A stretch of DNA of 8,667 nucleotides from Rikenellaceae bacterium. GTDB taxonomy: Bacteria; Bacteroidota; Bacteroidia; Bacteroidales; Rikenellaceae. The stretch's first letter is position 1. Each line of letters starts with the position of its first letter. The notes under the pieces are model-generated. The model saw only the letters and a list, made by a program, of their open reading frames with translations, made no database searches and was not told the origin of the DNA. The position numbers were made by a program, and so were the translations under genes. The stretch spans positions 1 through 8,667 of the forward strand of contig JAJQAW010000209.1 of assembly GCA_021203585.1 (NCBI GenBank). Direction: 5' to 3'. Below are positions 1-6,301 of this stretch, piece by piece.

Positions 1-1242
1 ACGCTGGTCCGTCTGGCCCGTTTGTGGGCCGAATAAACGGTAACCTTCCGGATTGTTCCTTTCTTTCGCTTTTTCCATTACCTGCACAGAACAAAACTCA
101 TATTTACCATGAAAGTTCATGCCGCCGGTGAACAGATTGGGACACGGCAGGCCCATGTACGAGAGCCGGGCTCCGTCTGTACCTCCGCGGATCGGTTTAA
201 TGATCGGCACCACACCGACCTCTTCCATTGCCTGTTTAGCCTTTTCAATGACCGCAGGAAAAGGTTCCACCTTCTCTTTCATGTTGTAGTATTGATCCTT
301 GAGTTCGAGCTGGATAATCCCTTCGCCGTATTTCGCCTCCGCCAAAACCACGGCCTGATAAAAAGCGATTTTACGCTTTTCGAAGAGTTGGCGCGAATGA
401 TCGCGAATGATGTACTCCATCTTTACTTGCTCCACGGTACCGTTAACAGCGGTCAGGTGGTAAAAACCTTCATAACCCTCCGTATGTTCCGGACGCTCGT
501 ACTGTGGTAAATGAGCATGAAGATCCCAGGCTACCTGCAGGGCATTGACCATTTTCCCTTTGGCGTAACCCGGATGGATGTTGCGCCCCTGAATGGTGAC
601 CACGGCGGAAGCGGCGTTAAAATTCTCGAATTCCAATTCTCCCTCGAAACTTCCATCCACGGTGTACGCGAATCGGGCCCCGAATGTTTGCACGTCGAAA
701 AAGTCCACCCCCCGACCGATCTCTTCGTCCGGAGTAAATCCGATCCGGATTTTTCCGTGCGGAATTTCGGGATGGGCCAGCAAATACTCCGCCGCCGTCA
801 TAATTTCCGCCACGCCGGCTTTATCGTCGGCCCCCAGCAGCGTCGTTCCATCCGTGGTAATCAATGTGTGGCCTTTAAATAAGAGTAATTCCGGAAAATC
901 AGCGACACGCATTATCAGATCGGAATTCAACCGAATATCCGTGCCGGCATAATTTTCCACGATCTGCGGACGCACGTTCTTCCCGCTCATATCCGGACTG
1001 GTATCCACATGGGCGATCCATCCGATCACCGGTTTGTCTTCCAATCCCGGAGTGGCCGGGATCGACCCCATGGCGTATCCGTGTTCATCGATCTGCACTT
1101 CTGTAAGGCCCAAAAACAGCATTTCTTCCACCAGGGCATTGAGCAGAGCCAATTGTTTGGCTGTGGAGGGATAAGTCTCGCTCGCGGGGTCGCTCTGGGT
1201 ATCGTACGAGACATAGCGCAAAAATCGTTCGGTTAAATTCAT
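1..1242 (-). CDS. pepT: Peptidase T (tripeptide aminopeptidase), C-terminus cut by window edge
   Basis: Cytoplasmic M20-family metallopeptidase that removes the N-terminal residue from tripeptides. It reads as one open frame of 414 codons from the ATG at 1242-1240 to the window edge, with no stop reached. Residues visible: HVD with His78 and Asp80, GADDKAG with Asp140, PDEE with Glu173/Glu174, TVDG with Asp196, HPGYAKGK with His223, and GGTDG followed by FHGKYE with His378. These match the two-zinc ligands and catalytic residues known in Escherichia coli PepT (His78, Asp80, Asp140, Glu173/174, Asp196, His379), at almost identical numbering. The E. coli enzyme has 408 residues, so only a few codons should be missing, and this protein is slightly longer at its C-terminus. 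The start gives MNLTERFLRY, as expected for the family. It is transcribed divergently from the MATE gene and appears monocistronic here. The identification is close to certain. Confidence 0.96.
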   Translation of the reverse strand, partial: MNLTERFLRYVSYDTQSDPASETYPSTAKQLALLNALVEEMLFLGLTEVQIDEHGYAMGSIPATPGLEDKPVIGWIAHVDTSPDMSGKNVRPQIVENYAGTDIRLNSDLIMRVADFPELLLFKGHTLITTDGTTLLGADDKAGVAEIMTAAEYLLAHPEIPHGKIRIGFTPDEEIGRGVDFFDVQTFGARFAYTVDGSFEGELEFENFNAASAVVTIQGRNIHPGYAKGKMVNALQVAWDLHAHLPQYERPEHTEGYEGFYHLTAVNGTVEQVKMEYIIRDHSRQLFEKRKIAFYQAVVLAEAKYGEGIIQLELKDQYYNMKEKVEPFPAVIEKAKQAMEEVGVVPIIKPIRGGTDGARLSYMGLPCPNLFTGGMNFHGKYEFCSVQVMEKAKERNNPEGYRLFGPQTGQTDQR

Positions 1243-1268
1243 AGGATCCATCGTTTCAATTAGGACTT

Positions 1269-1276
1269 CAAATATA
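1269..1276 (-). promoter_or_regulatory. Putative Bacteroidetes-type -7 element for pepT
   Basis: Reading the minus strand, TATATTTG fits the Bacteroidetes -7 consensus TAnnTTTG and lies about 26 nt upstream of the pepT ATG. I could not find a clear TTG (-33) element at the usual 19-21 nt spacing, so this rests on the -7 match and its position only. Confidence 0.45.
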
Positions 1277-1337
1277 CGGATTCGGAAATAATTTTTCGGA
1301 AAATGGGGGTTAAGAATTTTAATTGGAAAACTTTTCG

Positions 1338-1345
1338 TACCTTTG
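1338..1345 (+). promoter_or_regulatory. Putative Bacteroidetes-type -7 element for the MATE gene
   Basis: TACCTTTG matches the consensus TAnnTTTG and lies 21 nt upstream of the ATG at 1367. A TTG at 1323-1325 is present, but only 12 nt away, shorter than the usual 19-21 nt. The element overlaps the possible upstream TTG start at 1343 of the MATE frame. That is one reason to reject that start: transcription would begin downstream of it. Confidence 0.5.
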
Positions 1346-1366
1346 CCTCCCTTTTACATAAATGTT

Positions 1367-2692
1367 ATGCAAGTTTCGTACAAAAAAATCTGGTTGATCG
1401 CCTATCCGATCCTGATCAGTCTGCTCATGGAGCATATGATCGGATTAACCGATACCGCATTTCTCGGGCGGGTGGGTGAAGTGGAACTCGGAGCATCGGC
1501 ACTCGGGGGAGTGTACTTCGCTTCGCTGTTCATGCTTGGCTTGGGTTTTAGTGTCGGCGCGCAGATCATGATCGCTCGGCGCAACGGCGAAAAAAACTTC
1601 AAGGAAATCGGCGGAATCCTCCAACAGGGCATCCTGTTTACCGTACTGCTTGCAGCGACGATGATCTTGCTCTCGAAGCTGTACTCCCCGTTATTGCTGG
1701 GTCGATTGATCCGCTCCGAAGCCGTTTATCAGGCCGCGGTCAATTACCTCGACTGGCGCATCTGGGGATTGCTGTTTGCTTTTGTCAGCCTCCTGTTCCG
1801 CGCTTTCTACGTAGGCACGACTCACACCCGGATCATGACCCTGAACTCCGTGATTATGGTGTTGAGTAATGTCGTACTCAATTACGGTTTGATTTTCGGG
1901 AAATTCGGACTGCCAGCCATGGGAATTGCCGGGGCGGCGATCGCCTCGACCTTCGCGGAGTTCGTTTCGATGACCTTCTACGCGGTCTATACCTGGCGCA
2001 AGATGAACTGGCGCAAATACCGCCTGTTTTACTGGGCGGGATTTAAACCGAAAATTCTCCGGCGTATGCTCGGCATATCCAGTTGGATGATGCTGCAGCA
2101 GTTTTTGGCTGTAGCCACCTGGTTTATCTTCTTCCTGGCCATCGAGCACCACGGGGAACGGCCCCTGGCCGTGACCAACCTGGTGCGGAGCATTTCATCG
2201 ATGATCTTTATGACCGTAAACGCCTTCGCCTCGACCACCAGCACCCTGGTGGGTAATCTGATGGGCTCCCGGCAGCCGGAACAGGTGATGTCCACCGCGT
2301 GGAAGTGCGTCAAATTTAGCTACCTGGCCATCCTGCCGATCCTACTCCTGCTCTTCTTCATACCGGGAGTGGTGTTGCGCGTGTATACCAACAACTGGGA
2401 ACTAATCCGCGCCGCGATTCCTTCTCTGATGGTTATGGCCTCGGCCTACTTGCTGTCCACGCCGGGTTTTATTTATTTCAACGCCATTTCGGGAACGGGC
2501 AACACCCGCTCGGCCCTGCTGTTGGAGTTTGCCACGCTGTTCGTTTATATGGCGTACGTCTTTTACGTGGTGGTTTACCGCAAGGCCGATGTGGCTGTTT
2601 GCTGGACCTCCGAACACCTTTACGGTGGGCTGCTCTTTTTACTTTCCTTCTGGTATCTTCGAAAAGCGCCTTGGCAGAAGACGAAGGTGTAG
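1367..2692 (+). CDS. MATE family multidrug/metabolite efflux transporter
   Basis: Inner-membrane antiporter of the multidrug and toxic compound extrusion family, which exports cationic drugs or metabolites in exchange for Na+ or H+. The 441-residue length is normal for the family. Hydrophobic stretches give about twelve helices, near residues 8-28, 46-68, 87-107, 126-148, 160-180, 185-208, 240-262, 276-297, 316-337, 350-372, 384-404 and 415-432. Family signatures seen: GLTDTAFLGRVG in the first helix (Asp29, likely the conserved acidic ion-site residue), SNVVLNYGLIFG then GIAGAAIAS around 167-194, Glu260 in helix 7, and GTGNTRSAL at 376-384. I chose the ATG at 1367 (MQVSYKKIW) over an in-frame TTG at 1343, because the extra residues are not family-like and the TTG lies in the promoter. 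It appears to be a single-gene unit ended by the hairpin at 2747-2788. The substrate cannot be read from the sequence. Confidence 0.93.
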   Translation: MQVSYKKIWLIAYPILISLLMEHMIGLTDTAFLGRVGEVELGASALGGVYFASLFMLGLGFSVGAQIMIARRNGEKNFKEIGGILQQGILFTVLLAATMILLSKLYSPLLLGRLIRSEAVYQAAVNYLDWRIWGLLFAFVSLLFRAFYVGTTHTRIMTLNSVIMVLSNVVLNYGLIFGKFGLPAMGIAGAAIASTFAEFVSMTFYAVYTWRKMNWRKYRLFYWAGFKPKILRRMLGISSWMMLQQFLAVATWFIFFLAIEHHGERPLAVTNLVRSISSMIFMTVNAFASTTSTLVGNLMGSRQPEQVMSTAWKCVKFSYLAILPILLLLFFIPGVVLRVYTNNWELIRAAIPSLMVMASAYLLSTPGFIYFNAISGTGNTRSALLLEFATLFVYMAYVFYVVVYRKADVAVCWTSEHLYGGLLFLLSFWYLRKAPWQKTKV

Positions 2693-2746
2693 ACCGTTTC
2701 ATGGAGAAGGTAATTGATTCGACTTCTTAAGTTTTGTCCACTGAAG

Positions 2747-2788
2747 TAAACCCGGTCCATGGAGGCGTGTCTCCCTGGACCGGGTTTA
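2747..2788 (+). terminator. Strong hairpin, probable transcription terminator after the MATE gene
   Basis: A perfect 13-bp inverted repeat, TAAACCCGGTCCA at 2747-2759 and TGGACCGGGTTTA at 2776-2788, is extended inside by GGAG (2761-2764) pairing with CTCC (2771-2774) across one mismatch. This leaves a 6-nt loop (2765-2770). It starts 54 nt after the MATE stop. The following bases (TAATAAAT) are AT-rich but are not a pure T-run, so it departs slightly from the classic Rho-independent form. The A side of the stem on the left gives a T-run on the opposite strand, so it could work both ways. The remaining 2789-2920 upstream of the acetylesterase is AT-rich, with no clear consensus promoter. TATTTTCG at 2885-2892 is one base off TAnnTTTG. 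Confidence 0.8.
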
Positions 2789-2920
2789 TAATAAATCGAG
2801 GTGAGGGAAGACCATTTTTCCCGAATGCGGCTATTTTTACAGGTTTTCGGATGATTTTCCAGGAATGAGAAAAAGGAAAAACATTATTTTCGAGGCTCGA
2901 AACGCTTGAAAAAGGTAGGT

Positions 2921-4210
2921 ATGAAAAGATCGCTCTGCTTTGGGTACATTTACGGCTGGCTATTCTGTTTGCCTTTGGCCGCCTTGGCTTCCTGTTCCAT
3001 TCCTTCGGATTACGGGTTTGTATTTTCCGGGCCTCTGGCCGAGGGCTACCGGCAAGTAACCCCCGAAACCATCTATGGCCGAGCGGGTTCTGATTTCGGT
3101 TACGATCTGGGTACGGTGCAAAACGGGAGCGATCCGTTTTTCTTCTCGGTCGCCCTGCCCGAAGGGAGCTACCGGGTAACGGTCCATCTGGGGGGAGATA
3201 AAAGATCCGTAACCACGGTCAAATCGGAATGCCGCCGGTTAATGCTGGAAAATATCGAAACCCGGGCCGGAGAAACCGCCCAGTATACCTTTACGGTGAA
3301 TATCCGCACCATTTACATCGGAGAAGCCGATTCGGTACGGATCAATCCCCGGGAAACGGGAAAATTGATTTGGGACGACAAACTGACGCTGGAGTTCAAC
3401 GGAATCAACCCTGCCCTATCGCAACTCCGCATCGTCTCGGCCGACCACCTGCCGACCGTCTTTTTGGCCGGGAATTCTACGGTGGTGGACGAAGCCTACG
3501 AACCTTGGTGCGGATGGGGACAAATATTTCCCCGCTTTCTGAACGCGGAAGCGGTGGTAGCCAATTATGCCGAATCGGGACAGGCGGCCAACTCCTTTAT
3601 AGCTTCCCGCCGGTTCGACAAACTATTGACCTGTATGAAGCCGGGCGACTACCTGTTCATTGAATTCGGACACAACGATCAGAAACAAACCGGACCGGAC
3701 CGGGGACCCTACACGAGTTACCAGCAAAGTCTGAGAAAATTGATTGCGGGGGCCCGCGAAAAAGGGGGAATCCCGATTCTGGTCACGCCGATGCACCGCC
3801 GTCGATTCGACCGGCAGGGCCGCGTGGTGGATACGCACGGGGAATACCCCGATGCAGCTCGTCAACTGGCGGCCGAAGAGGGAGTCTACCTGATCGATCT
3901 TCACCGCATGAGTCGGAAATTGTACGAGGCTTGGGGAGATGAACAGTCCAAACGGGCTTTTGTCCATTATCCGGCAGGTACCTTCCCGGGCCAGGAAGAA
4001 GCTCTGGAAGACGATACCCATTTCAATAGCTACGGAGGCTACCAGATTGCCCGGTGTATCGTGCAGGGACTGATCGATTCCGATATTCCGTTAAAAGCCT
4101 TTATCCGTCCCGAAGTGGCTCCCTACGATCCTAGGTTTCCGGACGACCCGGACAGCTTTACCCTGCCGCCCACGCCGTTTTATTCGCCGATCGCGCCCTT
4201 GGGCGATTGA
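2921..4210 (+). CDS. Exported SGNH-hydrolase, rhamnogalacturonan acetylesterase-like (CE12)
   Basis: Likely removes acetyl esters from pectic rhamnogalacturonan or a related acetylated glycan, outside the cytoplasm. The 429-residue product starts with a signal sequence (Lys-Arg then a hydrophobic core, residues 4-23) ending in LASC with Cys25. This fits a lipobox, so it may be a lipoprotein. Residues about 30-170 form a beta-rich domain of the kind found before the catalytic domain in bacterial CE12 enzymes. The catalytic SGNH domain follows: block I GNSTVVD with nucleophile Ser186, block II NYAESGQAANSF with its Gly, block III FGHNDQK with Asn252, and block V DDTHFN with Asp364 and His367. 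A C-terminal proline-rich tail closes the protein. I chose the ATG at 2921, after an AGG-containing stretch, over the in-frame TTG at 2906, because it begins the signal peptide cleanly. No other polysaccharide-degradation gene is adjacent. Its last 31 nt overlap murQ tail to tail. The exact substrate is inferred. Confidence 0.87.
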   Translation: MKRSLCFGYIYGWLFCLPLAALASCSIPSDYGFVFSGPLAEGYRQVTPETIYGRAGSDFGYDLGTVQNGSDPFFFSVALPEGSYRVTVHLGGDKRSVTTVKSECRRLMLENIETRAGETAQYTFTVNIRTIYIGEADSVRINPRETGKLIWDDKLTLEFNGINPALSQLRIVSADHLPTVFLAGNSTVVDEAYEPWCGWGQIFPRFLNAEAVVANYAESGQAANSFIASRRFDKLLTCMKPGDYLFIEFGHNDQKQTGPDRGPYTSYQQSLRKLIAGAREKGGIPILVTPMHRRRFDRQGRVVDTHGEYPDAARQLAAEEGVYLIDLHRMSRKLYEAWGDEQSKRAFVHYPAGTFPGQEEALEDDTHFNSYGGYQIARCIVQGLIDSDIPLKAFIRPEVAPYDPRFPDDPDSFTLPPTPFYSPIAPLGD

Positions 4211-5037
4211 CTTCCCGTTGTTTCCGAGCTTTCATCCCCCGTCGAATCCAGCGCCTTTTTGACGGATCCGTGTTTCAGCAGAAGCGCCTGAGCGGCTTCC
4301 GCCGACAAACCGGATTTTTCCATAATCATCCGGATTCCCCGATCGATCAATTTTCGATTGGTCAATTGCATATGGACCATTTTATTTCCCTGAACACGTC
4401 CCAACCGAATCATCACGGTAGTGGAGATCATATTGAGGACCATTTTCTGCGCCGTTCCCGATTTCATGCGGGTGCTTCCGGTCACAAACTCCGGACCTAC
4501 GATGACTTCGACCGGGAATTCCGAAGCCCGAGCAACCGGAGACGCCGCATTACAGGTAATCGAACCGGTCAACAGTCCGGCCTGACGGGCTTTTTGCAAT
4601 CCTCCCACCACATACGGGGTGGTGCCGGAAGCGGCGATCCCGATTACCGTATCCTCCGCAGTAGGGTGGAATGCGGAAATATCCCGCCAGGCCCTCTCCG
4701 GATCGTCTTCGGCTCCCTCCACCGCGCGTCGGATCGCTCCGTCCCCGCCGGCAATCAATCCGATGACCAGACCCTGCGGAACTCCGTAGGTCGGCGGCAT
4801 TTCCGAGGCGTCGAGCACTCCCAACCGTCCGCTGGTACCCGCACCGATATAAAACAACCGGCCGCCCCGCTGCATACGGGGCACGATCTGTTCGATGAAC
4901 TGTTCGATCATGGGCAGAGCCTTTTCGACGGCCCCATGGATTTTACCGTCTTCGGTATGAATCGCCCTCAGCAGGCTACTCACCGGCATTTGTTCGAGGC
5001 CATCGTAAGGAGACGGCTGTTCCGTTGTTTTAATCAT
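4180..5037 (-). CDS. murQ: N-acetylmuramic acid 6-phosphate etherase
   Basis: Cytoplasmic SIS-fold enzyme that cleaves the D-lactyl ether of MurNAc-6-phosphate, giving GlcNAc-6-phosphate and D-lactate during peptidoglycan recycling. Seen, numbered from the ATG at 5037: IGAGTSGRLG (64-73), DASEMPPTYG with Glu79, AVEGAEDD with Glu110, SGTTPYV, and TGSTRMKSGTAQK (186-198). Glu79 and Glu110 correspond to the catalytic Glu83 and Glu114 of E. coli MurQ. The C-terminal helix-rich segment KSGLSAEAAQALLLKHG is typical of the family. The 285-residue length is normal. The ATG at 5037 follows the kinase stop by 1 nt and aligns best with Bacteroides-type MurQ starts. An in-frame ATG at 5058, overlapping the kinase by 20 nt, would add seven residues and cannot be excluded. 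The last ~20 residues are hydrophilic and run antisense through the end of the acetylesterase gene. Confidence 0.96.
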   Translation of the reverse strand: MIKTTEQPSPYDGLEQMPVSSLLRAIHTEDGKIHGAVEKALPMIEQFIEQIVPRMQRGGRLFYIGAGTSGRLGVLDASEMPPTYGVPQGLVIGLIAGGDGAIRRAVEGAEDDPERAWRDISAFHPTAEDTVIGIAASGTTPYVVGGLQKARQAGLLTGSITCNAASPVARASEFPVEVIVGPEFVTGSTRMKSGTAQKMVLNMISTTVMIRLGRVQGNKMVHMQLTNRKLIDRGIRMIMEKSGLSAEAAQALLLKHGSVKKALDSTGDESSETTGSQSPKGAIGE

Positions 5038-5038
5038 A

Positions 5039-5875
5039 TCAGATTTTTGAATCCCCATGATACCGAATCAAGCCCTGCATCGGCGTTCGCTCGATTTTCC
5101 CGACACATAAACCGTGTCGGCGCAGGACCTCTTCCAGTACCGGTCGAAAAAAATAAGCCACACTGCCGGTACAACAAACGGGTAGGGTGCGGATGGGTTC
5201 GTACCGCAGTAAATTCCGTTCGATAAATTCGGAAAACCCCTGTTCTATCCGTGTTCGGATCGACGGATGATGCATCTGAGCCTGCAAAAACGGAGAGAAT
5301 CGGGACAAAAACCGATTGGCCCCCGGTTTACGGTAGACCGATTCGAGGATCTCCGTATACTGCAAAGGGTATTCCCGGTAGAATAGTTCGGTCAGTTCCT
5401 GGGGAAGCAATCCCTTCAACAAATCGCCGATAAACCGCTTTCCCAGGTCGCTGCCGCTCCCTTCGTCGCCTAAAATATAGCCCAGCGGCGGAGTATTTTG
5501 CACGATTTGTTGCCCGTCATAAAAAGCGGAGTTGGAGCCCGTACCCAAAATACAGATGATCCCGGCCTTTTTTGCTAATAATCCCCGGGCAGCTCCGAGC
5601 AAATCACTCTCCACGACCACCCGGTCGGTTTGAAAAAATCGCATCAGCAGGCCGTTGAGCACGGAATACTGAGCGGGAATACAACCCGAACCGTAAAAGT
5701 AAACCGCATCCGTCCGTTCGGCAGCCGGAGAAAGACCGGCGTTTAATACCTTTTCAATTTCAGCGGCAGGCATATGCATGGGATTGATGCCGTCCGTAAG
5801 CACGGTACGTACTACGCCCTGATCCACAAAGACCCATTCGGTTTTACTCGATCCACTGTCGGCAAGAACGATCAT
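5039..5875 (-). CDS. murK: BadF/BadG-type amino-sugar kinase, probable MurNAc (or GlcNAc) kinase
   Basis: Cytoplasmic ATP-dependent kinase of the ASKHA fold, BadF/BadG/BcrA/BcrD family, which includes N-acetylglucosamine kinases and the MurNAc kinase MurK. Visible: phosphate-1 loop ADSGSSKTEW (5-14), VESDLLGAARGL with likely catalytic Asp91 (88-99), phosphate-2 GTGSNSAFYDG (111-121), LGDEGSGSDLGKR (135-147) and a late CTGSVAYFF motif (235-243) near the nucleotide site. The 278-residue length is typical. The gene lies between dsrE (4-nt gap) and murQ (1-nt gap), so the three are cotranscribed. Pairing with murQ argues for MurNAc as substrate: kinase then etherase is the route known from Tannerella forsythia and Clostridium MurK-MurQ. 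GlcNAc kinase activity is the main alternative, and some MurK enzymes accept both sugars. The family is sure; the symbol is inferred from context. Confidence 0.88.
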   Translation of the reverse strand: MIVLADSGSSKTEWVFVDQGVVRTVLTDGINPMHMPAAEIEKVLNAGLSPAAERTDAVYFYGSGCIPAQYSVLNGLLMRFFQTDRVVVESDLLGAARGLLAKKAGIICILGTGSNSAFYDGQQIVQNTPPLGYILGDEGSGSDLGKRFIGDLLKGLLPQELTELFYREYPLQYTEILESVYRKPGANRFLSRFSPFLQAQMHHPSIRTRIEQGFSEFIERNLLRYEPIRTLPVCCTGSVAYFFRPVLEEVLRRHGLCVGKIERTPMQGLIRYHGDSKI

Positions 5876-5879
5876 ACTT

Positions 5880-6221
5880 TTATACAGTCAGGAATTTTTC
5901 ACCGTTTTTCAGGTATCCGGTCATCGGCTCCCCCATATAACGCACCCTCACGCCGATTTTTTCCAGTACTTCCGACACTCCGTACCGGTCCGCACAATCT
6001 TTGCAGGCTTCCACGGTGGCTCCGGCAGCCAGGATTTCCCGGAGTTCGGTTTGAATTTTGGGATCGGTTCCGGCCAGCCGCGCTGAAGGGCCCCAGATGA
6101 TCAGGTTCACCTGTTTCCACCAACCCCGCGCCTGACTGTTGAGCGTGTACATGGCTGCCATATGGAAAAATTGCTCCGGATGATCGGTCGTCCAAAGCAG
6201 GTTCAGTTTATCTTCGTTCAT
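5880..6221 (-). CDS. DsrE-like small protein with CxxC pair
   Basis: A 113-residue soluble protein of the DsrE/DsrF-like fold, whose better known members relay sulfur or bind persulfide. No biochemical role can be given from sequence. It starts MNEDKLNLLWTTD and runs through an alternating strand and helix pattern: VNLIIWGPSARL (38-49), a helix to about 66, then a segment with Cys73 and Cys76 (ACKDCADRYGV), and GVRVRYMG before the end. The Cys pair sits where DsrE proteins carry their conserved cysteine. Length and order match small DsrE-family proteins common in Bacteroidales. It is the first gene of the dsrE-murK-murQ operon: the stop at 5880 is 4 nt from the kinase ATG. A -7 element lies about 20 nt upstream. 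Any link with sugar recycling is based on position only. Confidence 0.82.
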   Translation of the reverse strand: MNEDKLNLLWTTDHPEQFFHMAAMYTLNSQARGWWKQVNLIIWGPSARLAGTDPKIQTELREILAAGATVEACKDCADRYGVSEVLEKIGVRVRYMGEPMTGYLKNGEKFLTV

Positions 6222-6241
6222 AGATGTATTTTAGGTTAAGG

Positions 6242-6249
6242 CAAAGATA
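6242..6249 (-). promoter_or_regulatory. Putative -7 element for the dsrE-murK-murQ operon
   Basis: On the minus strand TATCTTTG fits TAnnTTTG, 20 nt upstream of the dsrE-like ATG. ATG stands 21 nt upstream, where the -33 TTG would be, a one-base mismatch. This is the only promoter candidate I see for the three minus-strand genes. Confidence 0.5.
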
Positions 6250-6288
6250 TCATTTTAGCCGGGAGTATGGCATTTGCCGATAAATTTT

Positions 6289-6296
6289 TAATTTTG
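6289..6296 (+). promoter_or_regulatory. Putative -7 element for the glycosyltransferase operon
   Basis: TAATTTTG fits TAnnTTTG. It lies only 5 nt before the ATG at 6302, so a transcript starting at the usual distance would have almost no leader. No TTG is found at 19-21 nt; one at 6274-6276 is only 12 nt upstream. This and the dsrE promoter stand back to back in the 80-nt region between the genes. Confidence 0.35.
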
Positions 6297-6301
6297 GATT
6301 C

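Noticed and set aside
109..952. Plus-strand open frames of about 120-133 codons over the pepT region
   Set aside because: They are opposite a continuous pepT frame with all catalytic residues in place. Their products have no recognisable features.
1343..1366. Upstream TTG start adding eight residues to the MATE transporter
   Set aside because: The TTG lies inside the TACCTTTG promoter element, and the added residues are not family-like. The ATG at 1367 fits better.
2701..2730. Nine-codon ATG frame just after the MATE stop
   Set aside because: It is too short and has no ribosome-binding or conservation evidence. It probably occurs by chance upstream of the terminator hairpin.
2906..2920. Upstream TTG start for the acetylesterase
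   Set aside because: The ATG at 2921 begins a clean signal peptide. The extra five residues add nothing.
4188..4209. Imperfect inverted repeat at the acetylesterase/murQ junction as a bidirectional terminator
   Set aside because: It has only five uninterrupted pairs, a tight loop, a bulge and no T-run. It also codes on both strands, so base composition alone could produce it.
4207..5226. 339-codon plus-strand open frame opposite murQ and the end of the kinase gene
   Set aside because: It is fully antisense to two well recognised genes. Its product is rich in Arg, His and Ser with no family resemblance, as expected for a shadow frame.
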